64,000 nucleotides of DNA, from the NCBI GenBank assembly GCA_907163375.1, contig CAJQUW010015580.1:124001-188000 (forward strand), in the 5' to 3' direction. Made by a program: the position numbers and the translations under genes. Of this stretch, positions 10,749-22,478 are shown one piece after another. Under the pieces are notes generated by a model that saw nothing but the letters and a program-made list of their open reading frames with translations, did no database searches and had not been told where the DNA came from. Position 1 is the stretch's first letter; each line of letters begins with the position of its first letter. Origin of the DNA: Prostheceraeus crozeri (lineage: Eukaryota; Platyhelminthes; Polycladida; Euryleptidae).

Positions 10749-12952
10749 CGGTTAAATGATGTCGTCATTCCATACTAGGTAAATGATGAACATGGGTCCA
10801 GCCAGACCCAAGGACCAATAATTGTGATTTGTAGCGAAACGATAACTTTGTAGTTCATTTAAGTGCAGATATAATGTGCTACATTTCCCCCTTGTACTTT
10901 TCCTCTGCTATAGGTTACAGGCTACCGTACTATGCAATTCCTATATCAGTTCAAAATGTGAATACTTAGGCTGATGATGTTGTCCCATCTTCTACAGTAG
11001 TGTCTCATACTAAAAAATGAAAACATATTCCGTCCAAACAACACACATGTAAGTTTATGTGGACAACAATTTAGGCTATACAGATCACGAACCTCATAAT
11101 CAAGAGTCAACTGCATTCGGTACAATAGTACTGAATCCTTGCATGTTCGTTGCAAATGGCTTTTGCGCATTCACAGCACTGAAAACGAGTCTTTGTCTTT
11201 CCGTCCCGAATCTTGGCATGTTTTGCAGCGTCGACGTTGATTGTTGAGTCCCGTCAGCGGCGGTACACTCGACTCAACACCCACCATCTGCATCGCCAGC
11301 CTTATCGACTTCGTCAGACGCGGCTGAGCAGATCTTTGATGCACCAGTGGAAGAGTCATTTCGTACCCCAGATCCATTTTGAATTGGTAGTGATTTGACG
11401 CTGACATGGATTCATTGGTTATATTTCGACCCACCCCAAGATATGGCTTGGCCAGATTCATGACCACTGCTTCGCTAACAGGGCCATTCCGCTCAACTTC
11501 CGGCAGTGTCTGTTTCCCGATATATACCAGACAGCGAAGTGGGATGCTGTTTTCAGCATCAGTGATCCAAAAGATTTTGATTCCGAATTTTCCCGGTTTC
11601 GAAGGAATATATTGTTTGAACCGTACGCGCCCATGAAATTCAACAAGCTGTTCGTCAATACATAACAAAGAACCTGGGTCATACAGTCTTGCCAAATTAT
11701 TGTTGACTAGGTCAACCACTTCGCGGATGGGTGAAAGAGGATCACTGGTGTCGCGCCGGGTCTTGTTGTCAAATCGGAGAGCGGCCTTTATTTGTTGAAA
11801 ACGTTTTGAAAGCTCATAGTAGCCCGGAAAATAGGATTTCCGTTCTTAGTGTCCCATAATTCTCGAGTGTCACGATGTCTGGCTTTCAAAGCACCAGCTA
11901 TTAGATGTAAACCAACGAAGGCATCGAGTTCAACTCTAGACACAGACTTCCATTGCAAGTGCTTGGAGGCTGCAATTCGACGTCCCTCGCGGTTGGTGTG
12001 GAGGACGGCTACATCAAGGGAGTTATCAAAAAACGCTTTGAATGCCTCTAATGTAGACTGTGGATGAAATCCAACTGCTAAACCAACATGAGGTGGCCGA
12101 AACGTATTGTGCACTGCTAATCTACCTGGTGGATGTCGTTGACTAGTTTGTAGATTCCAGACCTGGGCATTCGCCGTTGATGACGTTGCAGTCACATGGG
12201 CACTGTCATCTTCACTCTGTTCCTCACTATCATCATCATCAGAATCTTCATTGCTCATCACGTCAACTATAACTGATAAATCCAATTCTTCATCGTCTGA
12301 TAGTGACTCTACCATCGAGATTTCCACACTTCCTTCTTCATCAGTAGCGTTCACGGCGACGTCATCCTCAGCAATCTCGTCTGGAAACTCGTCCTCCTCG
12401 TCTTCTGCATATGCGAGATTCAAGTTAGCATGTTGTCGAGCAGCACGTGGAGGAAGTCGTCGTCTCTCGCTGTTTGAAGCCATGTCAAATAAGCACACAC
12501 GCACTGGAGAGCGTAACTGTTCCTCTATATTGCAACTCGAAAGCTGACACTTGTTTACAAGTCATCACACGCTTCGATCGCACGCCTGGAAGGCAGGAGA
12601 GCTTGTGTGACACAGGCGCGCGCACTGATCGATCAGACAGAGAATTGCAGTTACACATATGGGTCACACAATACGCTGACTAACCGTCTTGAACTTGAAT
12701 AAAGCACTTGTAAGTGTTGCTACCGAATATTTTCTAATGGGTCTCTGTAGACCCATGTTCATCGTTGACCTAGTATGTATCTGAATGAAGTAAAACGAAA
12801 CTACTATTTGAAATATTTTTTAGGCCAGTAATAAGCACTCATAGATTGTGTAAAAGTCACAGAATATCGGCTACCAACTCATTTGAGTTTAGATGTGTGA
12901 GCCTTATAAAGACCGCGTGGGTCTGACCAGACCCCAATTCATCATTTAACCG
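10749..12952 (-). mobile_element. piggyBac-type transposon, copy 1 (about 2.2 kb)
   Basis: Bounded by TTAA at 10745-10748 and 12953-12956, the diagnostic piggyBac target site. The terminal inverted repeat is CGGTTAAATGATG. A longer subterminal inverted repeat pairs about 10772-10809 (CATACTAGGT...GATGAACATGGGT) with about 12739-12777. A small palindrome of the type GGGTCNRNCCAGACCC lies near each end. The transposase gene runs on the minus strand and is decayed and internally deleted. Confidence 0.9.
11107..12483 (-). pseudogene. piggyBac transposase, frameshifted and internally deleted
   Basis: Transposase of the DDE_Tnp_1_7 family. The best start is the ATG at 12483 (MASNSERRR). A long acidic N-terminal region follows, then the family block around FRATMSF near 11800. 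There the frame shifts by one base and continues through an LRFD-type stretch into CIDEQLVEFHGR and YIPSKPGKFGIK (11600-11680), which holds the first catalytic aspartate. The second catalytic site, normally a DNFFTS-like motif, is degraded to a stretch after RNIT near 11410. About 150 residues of the core, including the third aspartate and the RWP motif, are missing. Near 11180 another frameshift leads into the cysteine-rich C-terminal domain (RRCKTC, then CCECAKAICNEH and YYCTEC) with a stop at 11107. The gene is dead. Confidence 0.88.
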
Positions 12953-13079
12953 TTAAAGGCATCAAAGAGTCGGAAATTTATCAGACTTTTTTCTCGAATT
13001 GCATATTCTTTGTAAATAATTTGCTCAGATGTGACAAGAAAATAACTAATTATGTAGAGTAATGGAAAGATATAATTAT

Positions 13080-13509
13080 CGAATGTGATAGAACTTTGAG
13101 GTGCTGTTCTAGATCGCGGTCTTGTCTTTCTATCCTCAAGCCACTTAGGAACATGCTCTCATTCGGACCCACAAATTCCTCTCCGTGCGTCCGATGTAAC
13201 TGTGTCCACACAGTAACTTGGAAAATGATAGATAAGACACGATCGACCTTGAGGACTAAGTGGATCCTTGAGAGAACGAACAGAAAGAGGCTTTGTGGAG
13301 CACACAAAAATGGGTTTAGCAGCAGGAAAGTTTCTACGCGCTATATGATTCAAACGTCTTTTGAACACACTCAAACAGCGATCACCAACAAATGGGATCC
13401 AGATGATGACATCTTTTGGCTCTGGTCCATATAAATTCTCAGTTATAGGACTTGCAGCCTTAAAACGATCAATAAAAGACGGAGGATAGCAATTTTTCGA
13501 TAAGCACAC
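13080..13509 (-). pseudogene. Penelope-like retroelement fragment with GIY-YIG domain
   Basis: The minus-strand frame ending at 13159 resembles the linker after the reverse transcriptase of Penelope-like elements: IPFVGDRCLSVFKRRL, then a KD.LSP..RSCLIYHF block leading to the endonuclease. A frameshift near 13200 moves to another frame containing CGHSYIGRTERNLWVR, the GIY-YIG nuclease motif. A further shift gives HVPKWLEDRK. The order and spacing fit a GIY-YIG domain. No reverse transcriptase core lies nearby, so this is a C-terminal fragment. Multiple frameshifts show it is inactive. Confidence 0.72.
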
Positions 13510-14819
13510 AGCGCAGTTTACGAAATTCTTCGTCTAGGAAAACAGGAGAGCACAATTTCCTGACTCGAACAAAGAGAAACTTGAACAAAATTTATCTTGT
13601 AAGAAAATGGCACAAAACTATAAAAAATAATTATAAGAACTATAAGATTATAAGAACTTGAAAAATCTATAGAAAAAATTGAAAGTTACTATCTTCATTG
13701 GTAATGTTAGTTGCAAACATTTTTGCAAAGTATTTTACATAAATTGACAAATTATAACACAAATTGTCCTCTTGGTAAAGTGGTGGAAAGTGAAGAATGG
13801 GGTTAGCACGGTAGTGGGTAGGTATCAGAAGGTAGTTAGAAAATAGGCGGACCATTTAACCGGCCAAGAGATCTTTAAATCAATTTATCCTATAAATCAC
13901 CATATTGACCTCTTTGGAACTTCAAAGTGGACCCCATAATAATGTGAACCCTTGATATAACGGACCGCATGGTCCCCATATAGTGATACGAACCCTTTCA
14001 TACCTTCAATACCGACCATTTTGCTCAACATTGTGGAACCTCAAATTATGTACTTTTTTTCTTGCATTCTAGTTTTCTTGGTAAGCGAAATCTTAGCGAT
14101 TAGATTTCCTCACAGACTATTTATTCTTCCTTACTCTGCCGTTAAACGATTGAAAGTGATGTAATATTTCTACAATTCACTTCAAAATTGAATTATATTT
14201 GGAAGGTATTCAATTGTCAAAAACGTTAAAAGGTTTCCGGGTGAATGACAGCCTTAGCAATTATTCACTTAACTTGTTGAAGTTAATAACTTTCAGGTTC
14301 AAGTATAAGCGTGGTGCGAAATATTTTCCGCATGTGTTGGCGCAACTTTGATGTGAAAGAGATGGAGGTTTTCACGGTCTCTTAAGAAATGACGGAAGTA
14401 GAACTGGAATAAGATGTTCTGCAGCACCATGATCATGAGCGCGGATGACGCAACTGTAGTAAAACTTGAACTATGAAATCGGAAGTATTGAAATTCAAAG
14501 GCAGATATTAGTATCATCTCAAACCTGAGATAGCAATGACTCAATAGTATATCTGGAGGTCACTTCGATTTTGTCATCGATGACGTTGAGGATGCTGTAT
14601 TTTGAGTTGCAGACCTTCTGAGAGTGTTCCTACAGCTAAGTTCACTGAGTGACGAAATTTCTGATAACCGCTCTATCTATCTCTCTCTTTTCCTCTATTT
14701 CTTTATTCTGTAATTTCTCGAGTTGATAAGGTTTTCCAACGAAACCGGTCCTCCGAAAGCTCTTTTTCCTAACCGTTCTTGATCGTTATGGATCCTTTCT
14801 CGGATCCTAATCGTTCTGA
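13510..14819. other. no gene recognised
   Basis: AT-rich sequence with no supported gene. The short open frames at 13667-13855 and 14299-14544 show no family pattern. Confidence 0.45.
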
Positions 14820-14820
14820 T

Positions 14821-15147
14821 ATCGCTTATTTAATTTCATTGCTGTTAACTGCATTCACGACATGGTTTAAGATGCTTTGATGGACAATCGATCCCCGCTA
14901 CTTACCTAAATGTCGGCGGTCACAATTGTGACGAGTTAGTTATTCATTGATTATTATTGCCCTGACAACTCATGTGTGGTGGTGAGAGTTTGATCCTGCC
15001 AATTGACAGAGTCGCATAAGTGGCTCGCAGCTCAGTTGGTTAGAGCACAGGTCTATTTAACCTTGGTCGTAGGTTCGAATCCTGCCAGCCGCACATCTTT
15101 GCATGGCAATTTGATCTATCGCTTATTTAATTTCATTGTTGTTAATT
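14821..15147. repeat. direct repeat pair flanking a tRNA-like sequence
   Basis: The 30-base segment at 14821-14850 (ATCGCTTATTTAATTTCATT then GCTGTTAACT) recurs at 15118-15147 with two differences. The tRNA-like sequence lies between them. The pair may be two copies of a SINE body or a local duplication. Confidence 0.6.
15020..15093 (+). tRNA. tRNA-like sequence (pseudo-tRNA or SINE head)
   Basis: A 74-base segment with a D arm GCTC...GAGC around AGTTGGTTA, a T arm containing GGTTCGAATCC (a perfect B box) and an acceptor stem pairing at six of seven positions including one G-U pair. The anticodon stem pairs at four of five positions and the loop would read AUU, an unusual anticodon. The imperfect anticodon stem and flanking direct repeats favour a tRNA-derived SINE or pseudogene over a working tRNA. 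Confidence 0.5.
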
Positions 15148-15679
15148 GAAGTTGGGCAGGTGTGAGTGACACCTGCAGGGATTCTCCCTGCACTTCTCTA
15201 CATACTCTCTCTCTCTTCTCAAGAACTCAAGACTGCTTGATAGTGAAAAAATACATGGTGTGAAGTGAACATAAAGACAACGGGATGAAATGGAAAGGAT
15301 AATATTTGAAAATGAAAATGGTTTCACTCTGAATAGTCATTGCCTAGTTACGCTAGTTCAACATCCACTGTGTCGTAATCAACTTCGATGTAATAGTCTA
15401 AGTCTGTATTTGGTTTGGAGTAGTCGCGTTTGCGTTGTATTCCATTCCGATTTATGTTGCTGACTAATAAATTTGACAACCACATGCAAACATGCTTTCA
15501 CTCTCATCACTTTACGATGTTTTGCGAATCATATTTGAAGGTCCGGAAGTTTATTGAGAACATACTAATGACAAAGAAACAGCGCATACTAAAGAGTTAG
15601 CAAGTAAATAAACTAAGAAGCACCGAGTCATGCCCCAAGTCAATGAATTACCAAGTCACTGACCTTGGTGAACATTTTT

Positions 15680-16322
15680 TTTCAAATTTTGCCTTGAAAT
15701 GCAAGAAAGGCTTTATTTCTTAGAGACATAATAACATCAGAAACCTTCTGACCACTCTCGTTTCAAAAGTCTGTAAGAATCCTGAAAAAGAACTCCATCT
15801 CCTAACTTTAGACAATGAGAAGTTTCTATTGAAGTCTACAAATGCAAGACGCAAAGATGGATATCAAAGCAGGAGATTTCTGGACACGTGGAGTGACAGC
15901 ATTTTTGATGTTCGTGTCACGCATGTCAACTCCAAGTCAAAACAAGGAAAATCCACTTGTGCAATTTTCCACGATGAAGAAGAAGAGAAGAAGAGACAAT
16001 ACCGCAACCGGGTCGTTGAAGTAGAGCATGGAAGGTTCACGCCTCTGATTTTCTGTACCAGCGGAGGAATGGGAATAGAAAGCCAACAGTTTTTGAGAAC
16101 ATCAGCAGAGCAGATATCTAGGAAAGAAAATGAAGATTGCAAGAATGTGATGAATTGGATTCGAATAAAGCTATCATTTGAAGTATTCAAGTCTCTGAAT
16201 TTATGTGTTAGAGAATCGAGGGTGCCATTTAGAAACAACTATCTAGAAAGCATCATCAATAACTTAAGTCTGAACACTCACACAGCCGATATTATTTCTG
16301 ACCGACTTTTATTTACCATTTA
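15680..16322 (+). pseudogene. retroelement C-terminal region (nuclease-like domain)
   Basis: The plus-strand translation follows a pattern I know from the C-terminal part of certain invertebrate retroelement polyproteins: a CKKGF..RHNNIR opening near 15700, then KMDIKAGDFW near 15855, FDVRVTHVNS near 15910, EEEKKRQYRNRVVEVEHG, FTPLIFCTSGGMGIES, and a final block near VRESRVPF. The KMDI and FDVRV motifs resemble a restriction-endonuclease-like fold; that fold is inference. One in-frame stop near 15715 and a frameshift near 15900 break the frame. The frame closes at the TAA inside a TTAA where piggyBac copy 2 has inserted. The reverse transcriptase part is missing upstream. The 3' untranslated region resumes after the insertion. 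Confidence 0.6.
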
Positions 16323-16323
16323 A

Positions 16324-19036
16324 CCCTTCTACTGGGCACCCAATTGTCCAATTGGCTGACAATTGTCAAGCCTGTCATAAATCGGGTTTGCCACGACTTG
16401 TCTCTATATCCATGGTTCCCATGGGCATGCATTATAAAAATTGACGAATGAATATCATACTTTTGCAGATTTACTCACTATGTATTGTTTATCGCAAGTG
16501 TAAATCCTTGAATAAAGCTCATAACAATGCATAATGAAATCAAACAGAAGTCTAAATGCATGTACTGTCACAAAGCGATGAAACATGTTCATGAATATCA
16601 AACTAACAAACAATCAACTAATATGCTGCGGGCAGACAAACTGATGACAAGAAGAACACCTTGTCCTCGACACCTTGCGTATCTCGCACAAGTGACAGCG
16701 ACCTCAGTCAGAACTGCGACCAGCTGGATCAGATGGAACATTGGCATTTGCTGGTGAGTCAAAGTTGATCAACCCACAAGCCCTGATACGGTTCCTCACG
16801 GTTGACTGTATGTCTTGATTCCATCTTTTTGACATGTGTGGCTCGATCAAAGCAGTTCCCAGCTCAATAATGAATCGTCTTCTTCTGCTGCTCCTCTTTC
16901 CGCTGTTCCAGTTTGGATTGCATGAAATCCAGCACACGTAGCTGTTCCAGGCAGCGATATCAATGACATTGAAAAAGACTCTCATGGGCCACCTTCGCGT
17001 TTGACGGGCACATGTGTAAGTATGAACACACATGTCCTATGTATCAACCGCCCTTTTGGTGTTGTTGTAATCGAGAATGATGCTTGGTTTCTTGTCAGGT
17101 CGATCTGATATATCTCCAGTCTTGTGCATCGTTGAGAGAAGAATTACAGCCTTGTTCTTCTTCGGAACATAGCTGCGAGGGTTGCATCCTGCCGATAGCC
17201 AAACAAAGGAGAGGAAGGCAGGCGTCCAGCGTCTTTCAGAAATCCTGGTGGGATTTGCGGTTTGTTCGACCTCAGTGTACCCAGTAAGGTTATGTTCTTC
17301 TGAAGCAGTGATTGAGATAACTCATACGACGTGAAGAAGTTCTCAACAGCTATATTTCTTCCACTTCCTTCCAATGGCACAGACAAGCATCTCACTACAC
17401 GCCCTACACGGGCAGCTTGTCCAACCTCTGGGTGTTCACCAGTTTTCCCCATGTAAATCTCTAAATTGCTGGCGTATGCAGTGGCGGAATCATACATAAC
17501 CCACACTTTTATTCCATACTTGTCTGGCTTAGATGGCATATAGACTTTGAATGGACAACGTCCACGGAAACTCACCAGTTGTTCATCTATCGTTGCATTG
17601 GGTCCGATGGTGAAGTTGTTTCGACATCGTGTGACAGACATAGTCCAGATTTCTCTGAAAGGAGCCAGCTTATCTGAGGCACGTCTCTGCTATCCAGTAT
17701 TTTTGTCGTCAAAACGTAGAAACTTCAAAATAGTCTGAAATCTCCTCAAACTCATTGTTGCGCCAAAAATAGTACGGCCCTGGTCGTCAGATCAGAGTTG
17801 CTCATAGCTTTCTCCATGAGATGTGTAGACTCAGGCCAAAAGCAAGCAGCCCAGGAACGCCCTCATTTCGTCATCGTCAATATCACGGTATCGTTTCTGA
17901 TACCTATCAGATTCATTGTCATGAATCCATTGATGTGCGTATTTGTTAGTCATTGCCACCATTTCACGAATTATATCATCAGTAATGAATGATGAGAATG
18001 ACAATGGAATAGATGTGAAGGAAACTGCTCTCTTCGGTCCTCCTGTTTCATGAATAATTTGATGACGAGGAGCTTTTCCTTGCCTTCTACTAGGTGTACC
18101 TCGTGGAAGTGGAGAGGCATCCCACGTCGTTTTGTCCCTGCCTTCAAATCTACCTGTGACAACACCCGAGGACGATGCATGACCTGTGAGATACTCTTCT
18201 TCCGACTGATCCGCTACATCTGACAGATCAGCTTGTTGTTCGTCGTCGAATGTCTGTAAGATGTTTTCTTCGTCAGAATCACTTTCGTCGACGGCTGATT
18301 CAAAAACAAAATCATCAACAAAGTCTTCAATGCGAGGACGTGAAGCTCGTACGGTGCAGCGCTGGCCATTGTCGGATGAATGGCTGCCTGTGTTACTATT
18401 CCACCCTCCTGCCCATAGAAATTGACAACAATAAAACCTCTAGAATGGAAATTAATCTTCATGCAATGCACAATAACGGCACATAAATCGCACGCATTTT
18501 CACTTAGATGCACCTGCCAACGTCTGCATCATTGGGTTAGAATCAGTCACATGAGTAAATCGAAGCTCTTAATTGGTTCTTCATGCCCCAACTTAGTTCC
18601 CCCGGATGTGCCGCGACCTTGAGTCAATTTCCATTCTAGCGAACTTCAGATAAACAATCTATTTCTATGCTCCTGCCATCCTGCCTCGATCGATAGCTGG
18701 CCGGCATTCACACAATAGCACGCGCGGGTGTGCATTTCACGCACACACACATCACTTGTCTATAGCACACACGAGTGGATGAAAACAATCGAAGTTGTTA
18801 GCCATGGATAAGGAAGAGTGGTAAGCCGAGGCTCTCAACTGCATCACATGCTTTCAACAAAATAGCTCTACAACCATCACAAGTAGACGTACGCATGCGT
18901 TGAGACATCAAAAGTCATCTCAATACATAGAAATTAAAAGTCACGAAGTGCCAATGCCATACCTATTAAGATAAAAGCTGTGCACTGCCATGTTGTGCTA
19001 CCCGTGACAATTGTCACGGGGTGCCCAGTAGAAGGG
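16324..19036 (-). mobile_element. piggyBac-type transposon, copy 2 (about 2.7 kb)
   Basis: Flanked by TTAA at 16320-16323 and 19037-19040. Both ends carry the 18-bp inverted repeat CCCTTCTACTGGGCACCC without a visible mismatch. A short ACAATTGT-centred palindrome lies just inside each end. The transposase is on the minus strand. It belongs to a different family from copy 1, with other ends and about 0.5 kb longer. It is inserted in the retroelement at 15680-16322. Confidence 0.93.
16600..18440 (-). pseudogene. piggyBac transposase, almost full length but broken
   Basis: Read on the minus strand: an acidic N-terminal region (IEDFVDDFVFES, DESDSDEEN) near 18300, a core start around 17950 (DDDEMRAFLGCLLLA), GATMSLRRFQTILKFLRFDD near 17730, TIDEQLVSFRGRCPFKVY near 17590, and YMPSKPDKYGIK. 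The second catalytic site reads VENFFTSYEL, with glutamate where family members have aspartate. A third site is recognisable as AVDT near 17040 after a frameshift. TRRWPMRVFFNVIDIAAWN follows, and a cysteine-rich tail lies near 16640-16690 (CHLC...RTRCSSCHQFVCPQH). At least three in-frame stops (two near 17790-17840, one near 17695) and several frameshifts make it non-functional. The start codon is uncertain because the frame is open upstream of the acidic region without a clear ATG. Confidence 0.88.
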
Positions 19037-19040
19037 TTAA

Positions 19041-19150
19041 TATTCAGTTAGTTTGGGCTATGAATTAGTATTTGTAAAAATTTTTGCAATGAAAACATAT
19101 ATTCTTATTTGTTCAATAAACTAAGAAATCAACTGATTTGTAGGATTCAC
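19041..19150 (+). other. 3' end of the retroelement interrupted by piggyBac copy 2
   Basis: Sequence following the right TTAA. It carries AATAAA at 19115-19120 and fits the 3' untranslated region of the element whose coding part ends at 16322. The assignment rests on position only. Confidence 0.45.
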
Positions 19151-20185
19151 CTGTGAGGCATACTGAGAAAAATTGAACTTCAAATTTAATGGCAGCGCAC
19201 AAATAATCCGGACCTTCGAACAGCCACACAGTTTCTGTCTGAGTTTGGTCAATCATTGATTTGACAAAAGCTTAGGCAAGAATTGACGTCCAGCATAGGA
19301 GACCGCAAAAGACTTTAGAAAACCGGGCAAATTTCAAGGAATCGAATGTATTTTAGACAAAATAACGGAGAAATTCTAAATGCTGGCTGCCAACTTCTAG
19401 GTGTTGTATTGTTTAAAAAAATACCATCCAATGCTAATTTTGTCATCGTTTTGTGATTGCATTGTAAAAACTGAAGAAAATTTTGGTGAGGATAGTCAAT
19501 CAAACCTGGTAGTGATCAACTAGGATGACACTTCACATTTGCCGGTTACTCAGCGCTTAATACATCATTCCTGCGAATCAACGGTTCGTTTACGGCAACT
19601 CAAATACTAGCTAGTTTGCGTTTGGGGTCATGGGGTCATATATGACCCAAGAAATAACAATGTAGATCTGATCCAGAATCTCCATAGGAATATGAATTTT
19701 TGATACTTACAATTGCACGACATATTCTAGACTCGCAAATTAGATCCATGTATTTGGTTATTTCATAAATAGGAATATTAAGACAATCATGTATATGTGT
19801 ACAATTGTACAAATAATGAGAACACTTGTCATATTTGTCAGACACGGCTTAAAATTTTAACTGAAAAAATATTGCAGTTCCTCAGCATGAAACTTTTAAA
19901 TAGGCGACTCATGCACAATGAAGACATATATGGGGCCTACTGCTTTTGAATGAGTCTTACAAATAAGGCGTTGCCAATCATTGCAATAAGCTTGCACTTT
20001 CTGATCCTTCTATCGGTCACAAATGATGCATCGACCTCGCTTCTGAAGACTTTGGTTTTCTAGAGTATTGACTTGAATGGGAAGCCCACTGAGATACATG
20101 GCTTGTTTTACAGATGTTTCACAGTCTTGCTTGTTTGCCTATATCGCACATGATTTTCGCACATCGAATAATCAAGATTCAAAAA
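19151..20185. other. no gene recognised
   Basis: AT-rich sequence without a recognisable gene. GGGGTCATATATGAC words occur at about 19625 and again at about 24240. Confidence 0.4.
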
Positions 20186-20303
20186 CAGGGCTGTGGAGCC
20201 TGAGCCGAGCCGGAGCCGGAGCCTTAAGGAGCCGATGGTTTTGGTCGGAGCCGGAGCCGGAGCCGATTTATCACAAAGGCTCCGGCTCCGGCTCCGGCTC
20301 CGA
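20186..20303. repeat. GGAGCC word array at a hAT-like end
   Basis: Starts CAGGGCTGTGGAGCC, a hAT-type terminus. Clusters of GGAGCC and GAGCCG follow on the plus strand, then about 60 bases later the reverse complement GGCTCC is repeated four times. Several animal hAT families carry comparable subterminal arrays. The other end of this element was not found. Confidence 0.65.
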
Positions 20304-22413
20304 TAGTTTAAGCTTTGATATAAATCTAGAATTTGGCATCATAAAAAAATTAAATCATTTGAAATCTAAAGATATGTATTTTAAGTATACCAATGATCTG
20401 TCCTCCACGATATCTTTCTTTGCAGTTGCCGCCTTCTTTTGTATTATATTTATTATATATTTACACACATGTGTAATATTTTTTTATTGCATATGTTTCG
20501 TAAGACTGATTTCCATATTGACAATGTATTCTCCAAAATCCATTAATTTGAAGACTTGTTATATGCATGCTAACTAGATGATTGTAGATTCCTAGAGACA
20601 AGTCGCCAGTCATTTATGTACACATTTCCAGTTCAGTCAGCAAAGATAATATAGCTACATTTCTTGCGCAATGTCTTAAATATAATACGGTTACTATGTA
20701 GGCTATCATCTATCGGTATGGCTACTGGCATCTGTGACAATGCCAATTTCCTTAGATTGTATTGTAGGCTCTTCTGCAGTCCCCCCACCTACATTTTTCA
20801 AAACAATCGATTATTCAATTTGATCAATTTTGATTGGAGGGATAACTCTTCACACTCACACGAATGATCTGACTACAAGTCCTCACATGGCTATAGCAAT
20901 AAGCGACCCAGCCACTTCTAGTAGCGGCCCTATTATTTTAAAGGTATCTCATTCACAATGAATTTCCTTTGACTTCAAAATTCAAAGGGTAAACCCGATG
21001 CGAAAAACCCGAAGGCAAATTACAATGTTGACTTGCTGACGAAGTTTGCGACCATGACATCGCAATTACCCACGTAGATTTTTACAACAGCACGGAATGC
21101 TTCACTCAAACCGGTGATGCTGAAACGGACATCCAATGGTGCTGCATCTTTTGACCAGAGAAAAAATGGGAGGGCGGACTGCACAAGAGCCGTATCGTGT
21201 AATAATATTTCCCCAAATGTCATAGACCTGTGGATTTCAAGAATTTTCATTATTATTTTTCCGTCTGTCAACACTTTATGTTGATATCATGCTGACTTAT
21301 ATGTAAACAATAAAAAAAGACTGAGACGCTCTCAATAAAGGCGCCTTTTGACCTCCCTTTTCTATTGTCTGTGACATTAAACCGCACGCGGATTCGAAAG
21401 CTAGCAAAGTAGATGGGATTTCTGCTCGGTCAAATTTTTATTATGCATAGCACCCTGCAACATACTGTGTGATACTCCGAGTTCAGTTTCATCAGCCTAA
21501 CCATCATCAGAGGAATAGTGGTAATGTGTTATACATAAATTGAATATAATAATATACATGAATCATTGATGAATTATTTAGTGCAACTTTAAGCCATAAT
21601 GAAAAATACGAAATTAATATAATGTAAGTTAGGCCTTAGCTTATTAAGTATGCTGCATAGAATTACAAAACTTGTCCTAAATTAGATATTTTTAATTTTT
21701 TTAAGTATAATTTTCAATTGTACATTTCTAGCCTACACTGCAATGAGGCTATCTAAATTACAATTTCTACAGATGATGAGTCGTGGGCTACCCACCGATC
21801 ATATTATTCATGGACCAACAGACTATTGAATAAAGGCAATAACAAATAACAATAACAACCTAAGCTAGCCTATATACACTTTAATATTCAATAAAGCAAT
21901 TGACATCTTTATTGATACGGTATATTTGGCTATATCCAATACCCTTTCCATGTTCGAGTAGATACAGGCCCTATAAGCTATTTAGAGGCATACGCTATCC
22001 AGTTTCATATTCAAGCTTTGTTAAAAAGCTTATACTACTATTCGGCCCCTGTGACGGCTAATTAGGTATATCATCATCACTCATGTGGTCTTATTTAATG
22101 TAGCCTCGTAGTAGACTGGTTGCAGGCTAGGCCAATTTATATTTAGCCAGTGCGGGAGATCTTTATCTAATTTAACCAATCCTGGCTATAACTTTATTTT
22201 ATCTTTCAGAGATAGTCAATTCATGCAAAAATATATGACAAGTATGTTATTTGTCTATATTAAACTATTATCATTTTTATTATTAACTTAAGTCGTTGCT
22301 TGTTAATCAAAACTAATTTGATGATTGTAGCAAGCCTCTAAAGGCCACAACGTTATCCAAAAAGCCTGTTCAACGGATCCAGGATAACCAGCATAGATAG
22401 AACCTGAATTTGA
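20304..22413. other. no gene recognised between two GGAGCC arrays
   Basis: AT-rich. It may be the interior of one large hAT-like element running between the two GGAGCC arrays, but both arrays have outward-equivalent words in the same orientation, so this is not proven. The open frame at 20077-20577 is produced partly by the word array. Confidence 0.35.
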
Positions 22414-22478
22414 AGTCGGAGCCGGAGCCGGAGCCGAGCCGTAGCCTTTCACATCAGTGTCGTGGAGCCGGAGCCGAT
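22414..22478. repeat. second GGAGCC word array
   Basis: GGAGCC repeated three times, then a spacer, then GTCGTGGAGCCGGAGCC. The same word as at 20186-20303. Confidence 0.65.

Noticed and set aside
12251-12547. 98-codon serine-rich plus-strand frame
   Set aside because: Antisense shadow of the acidic part of the piggyBac transposase.
15864-16238. 124-codon minus-strand frame
   Set aside because: Antisense shadow of the retroelement coding region.
20077-20577. 166-codon plus-strand frame
   Set aside because: Its middle is made by the GGAGCC array; the rest is hydrophobic AT-rich sequence typical of chance frames.
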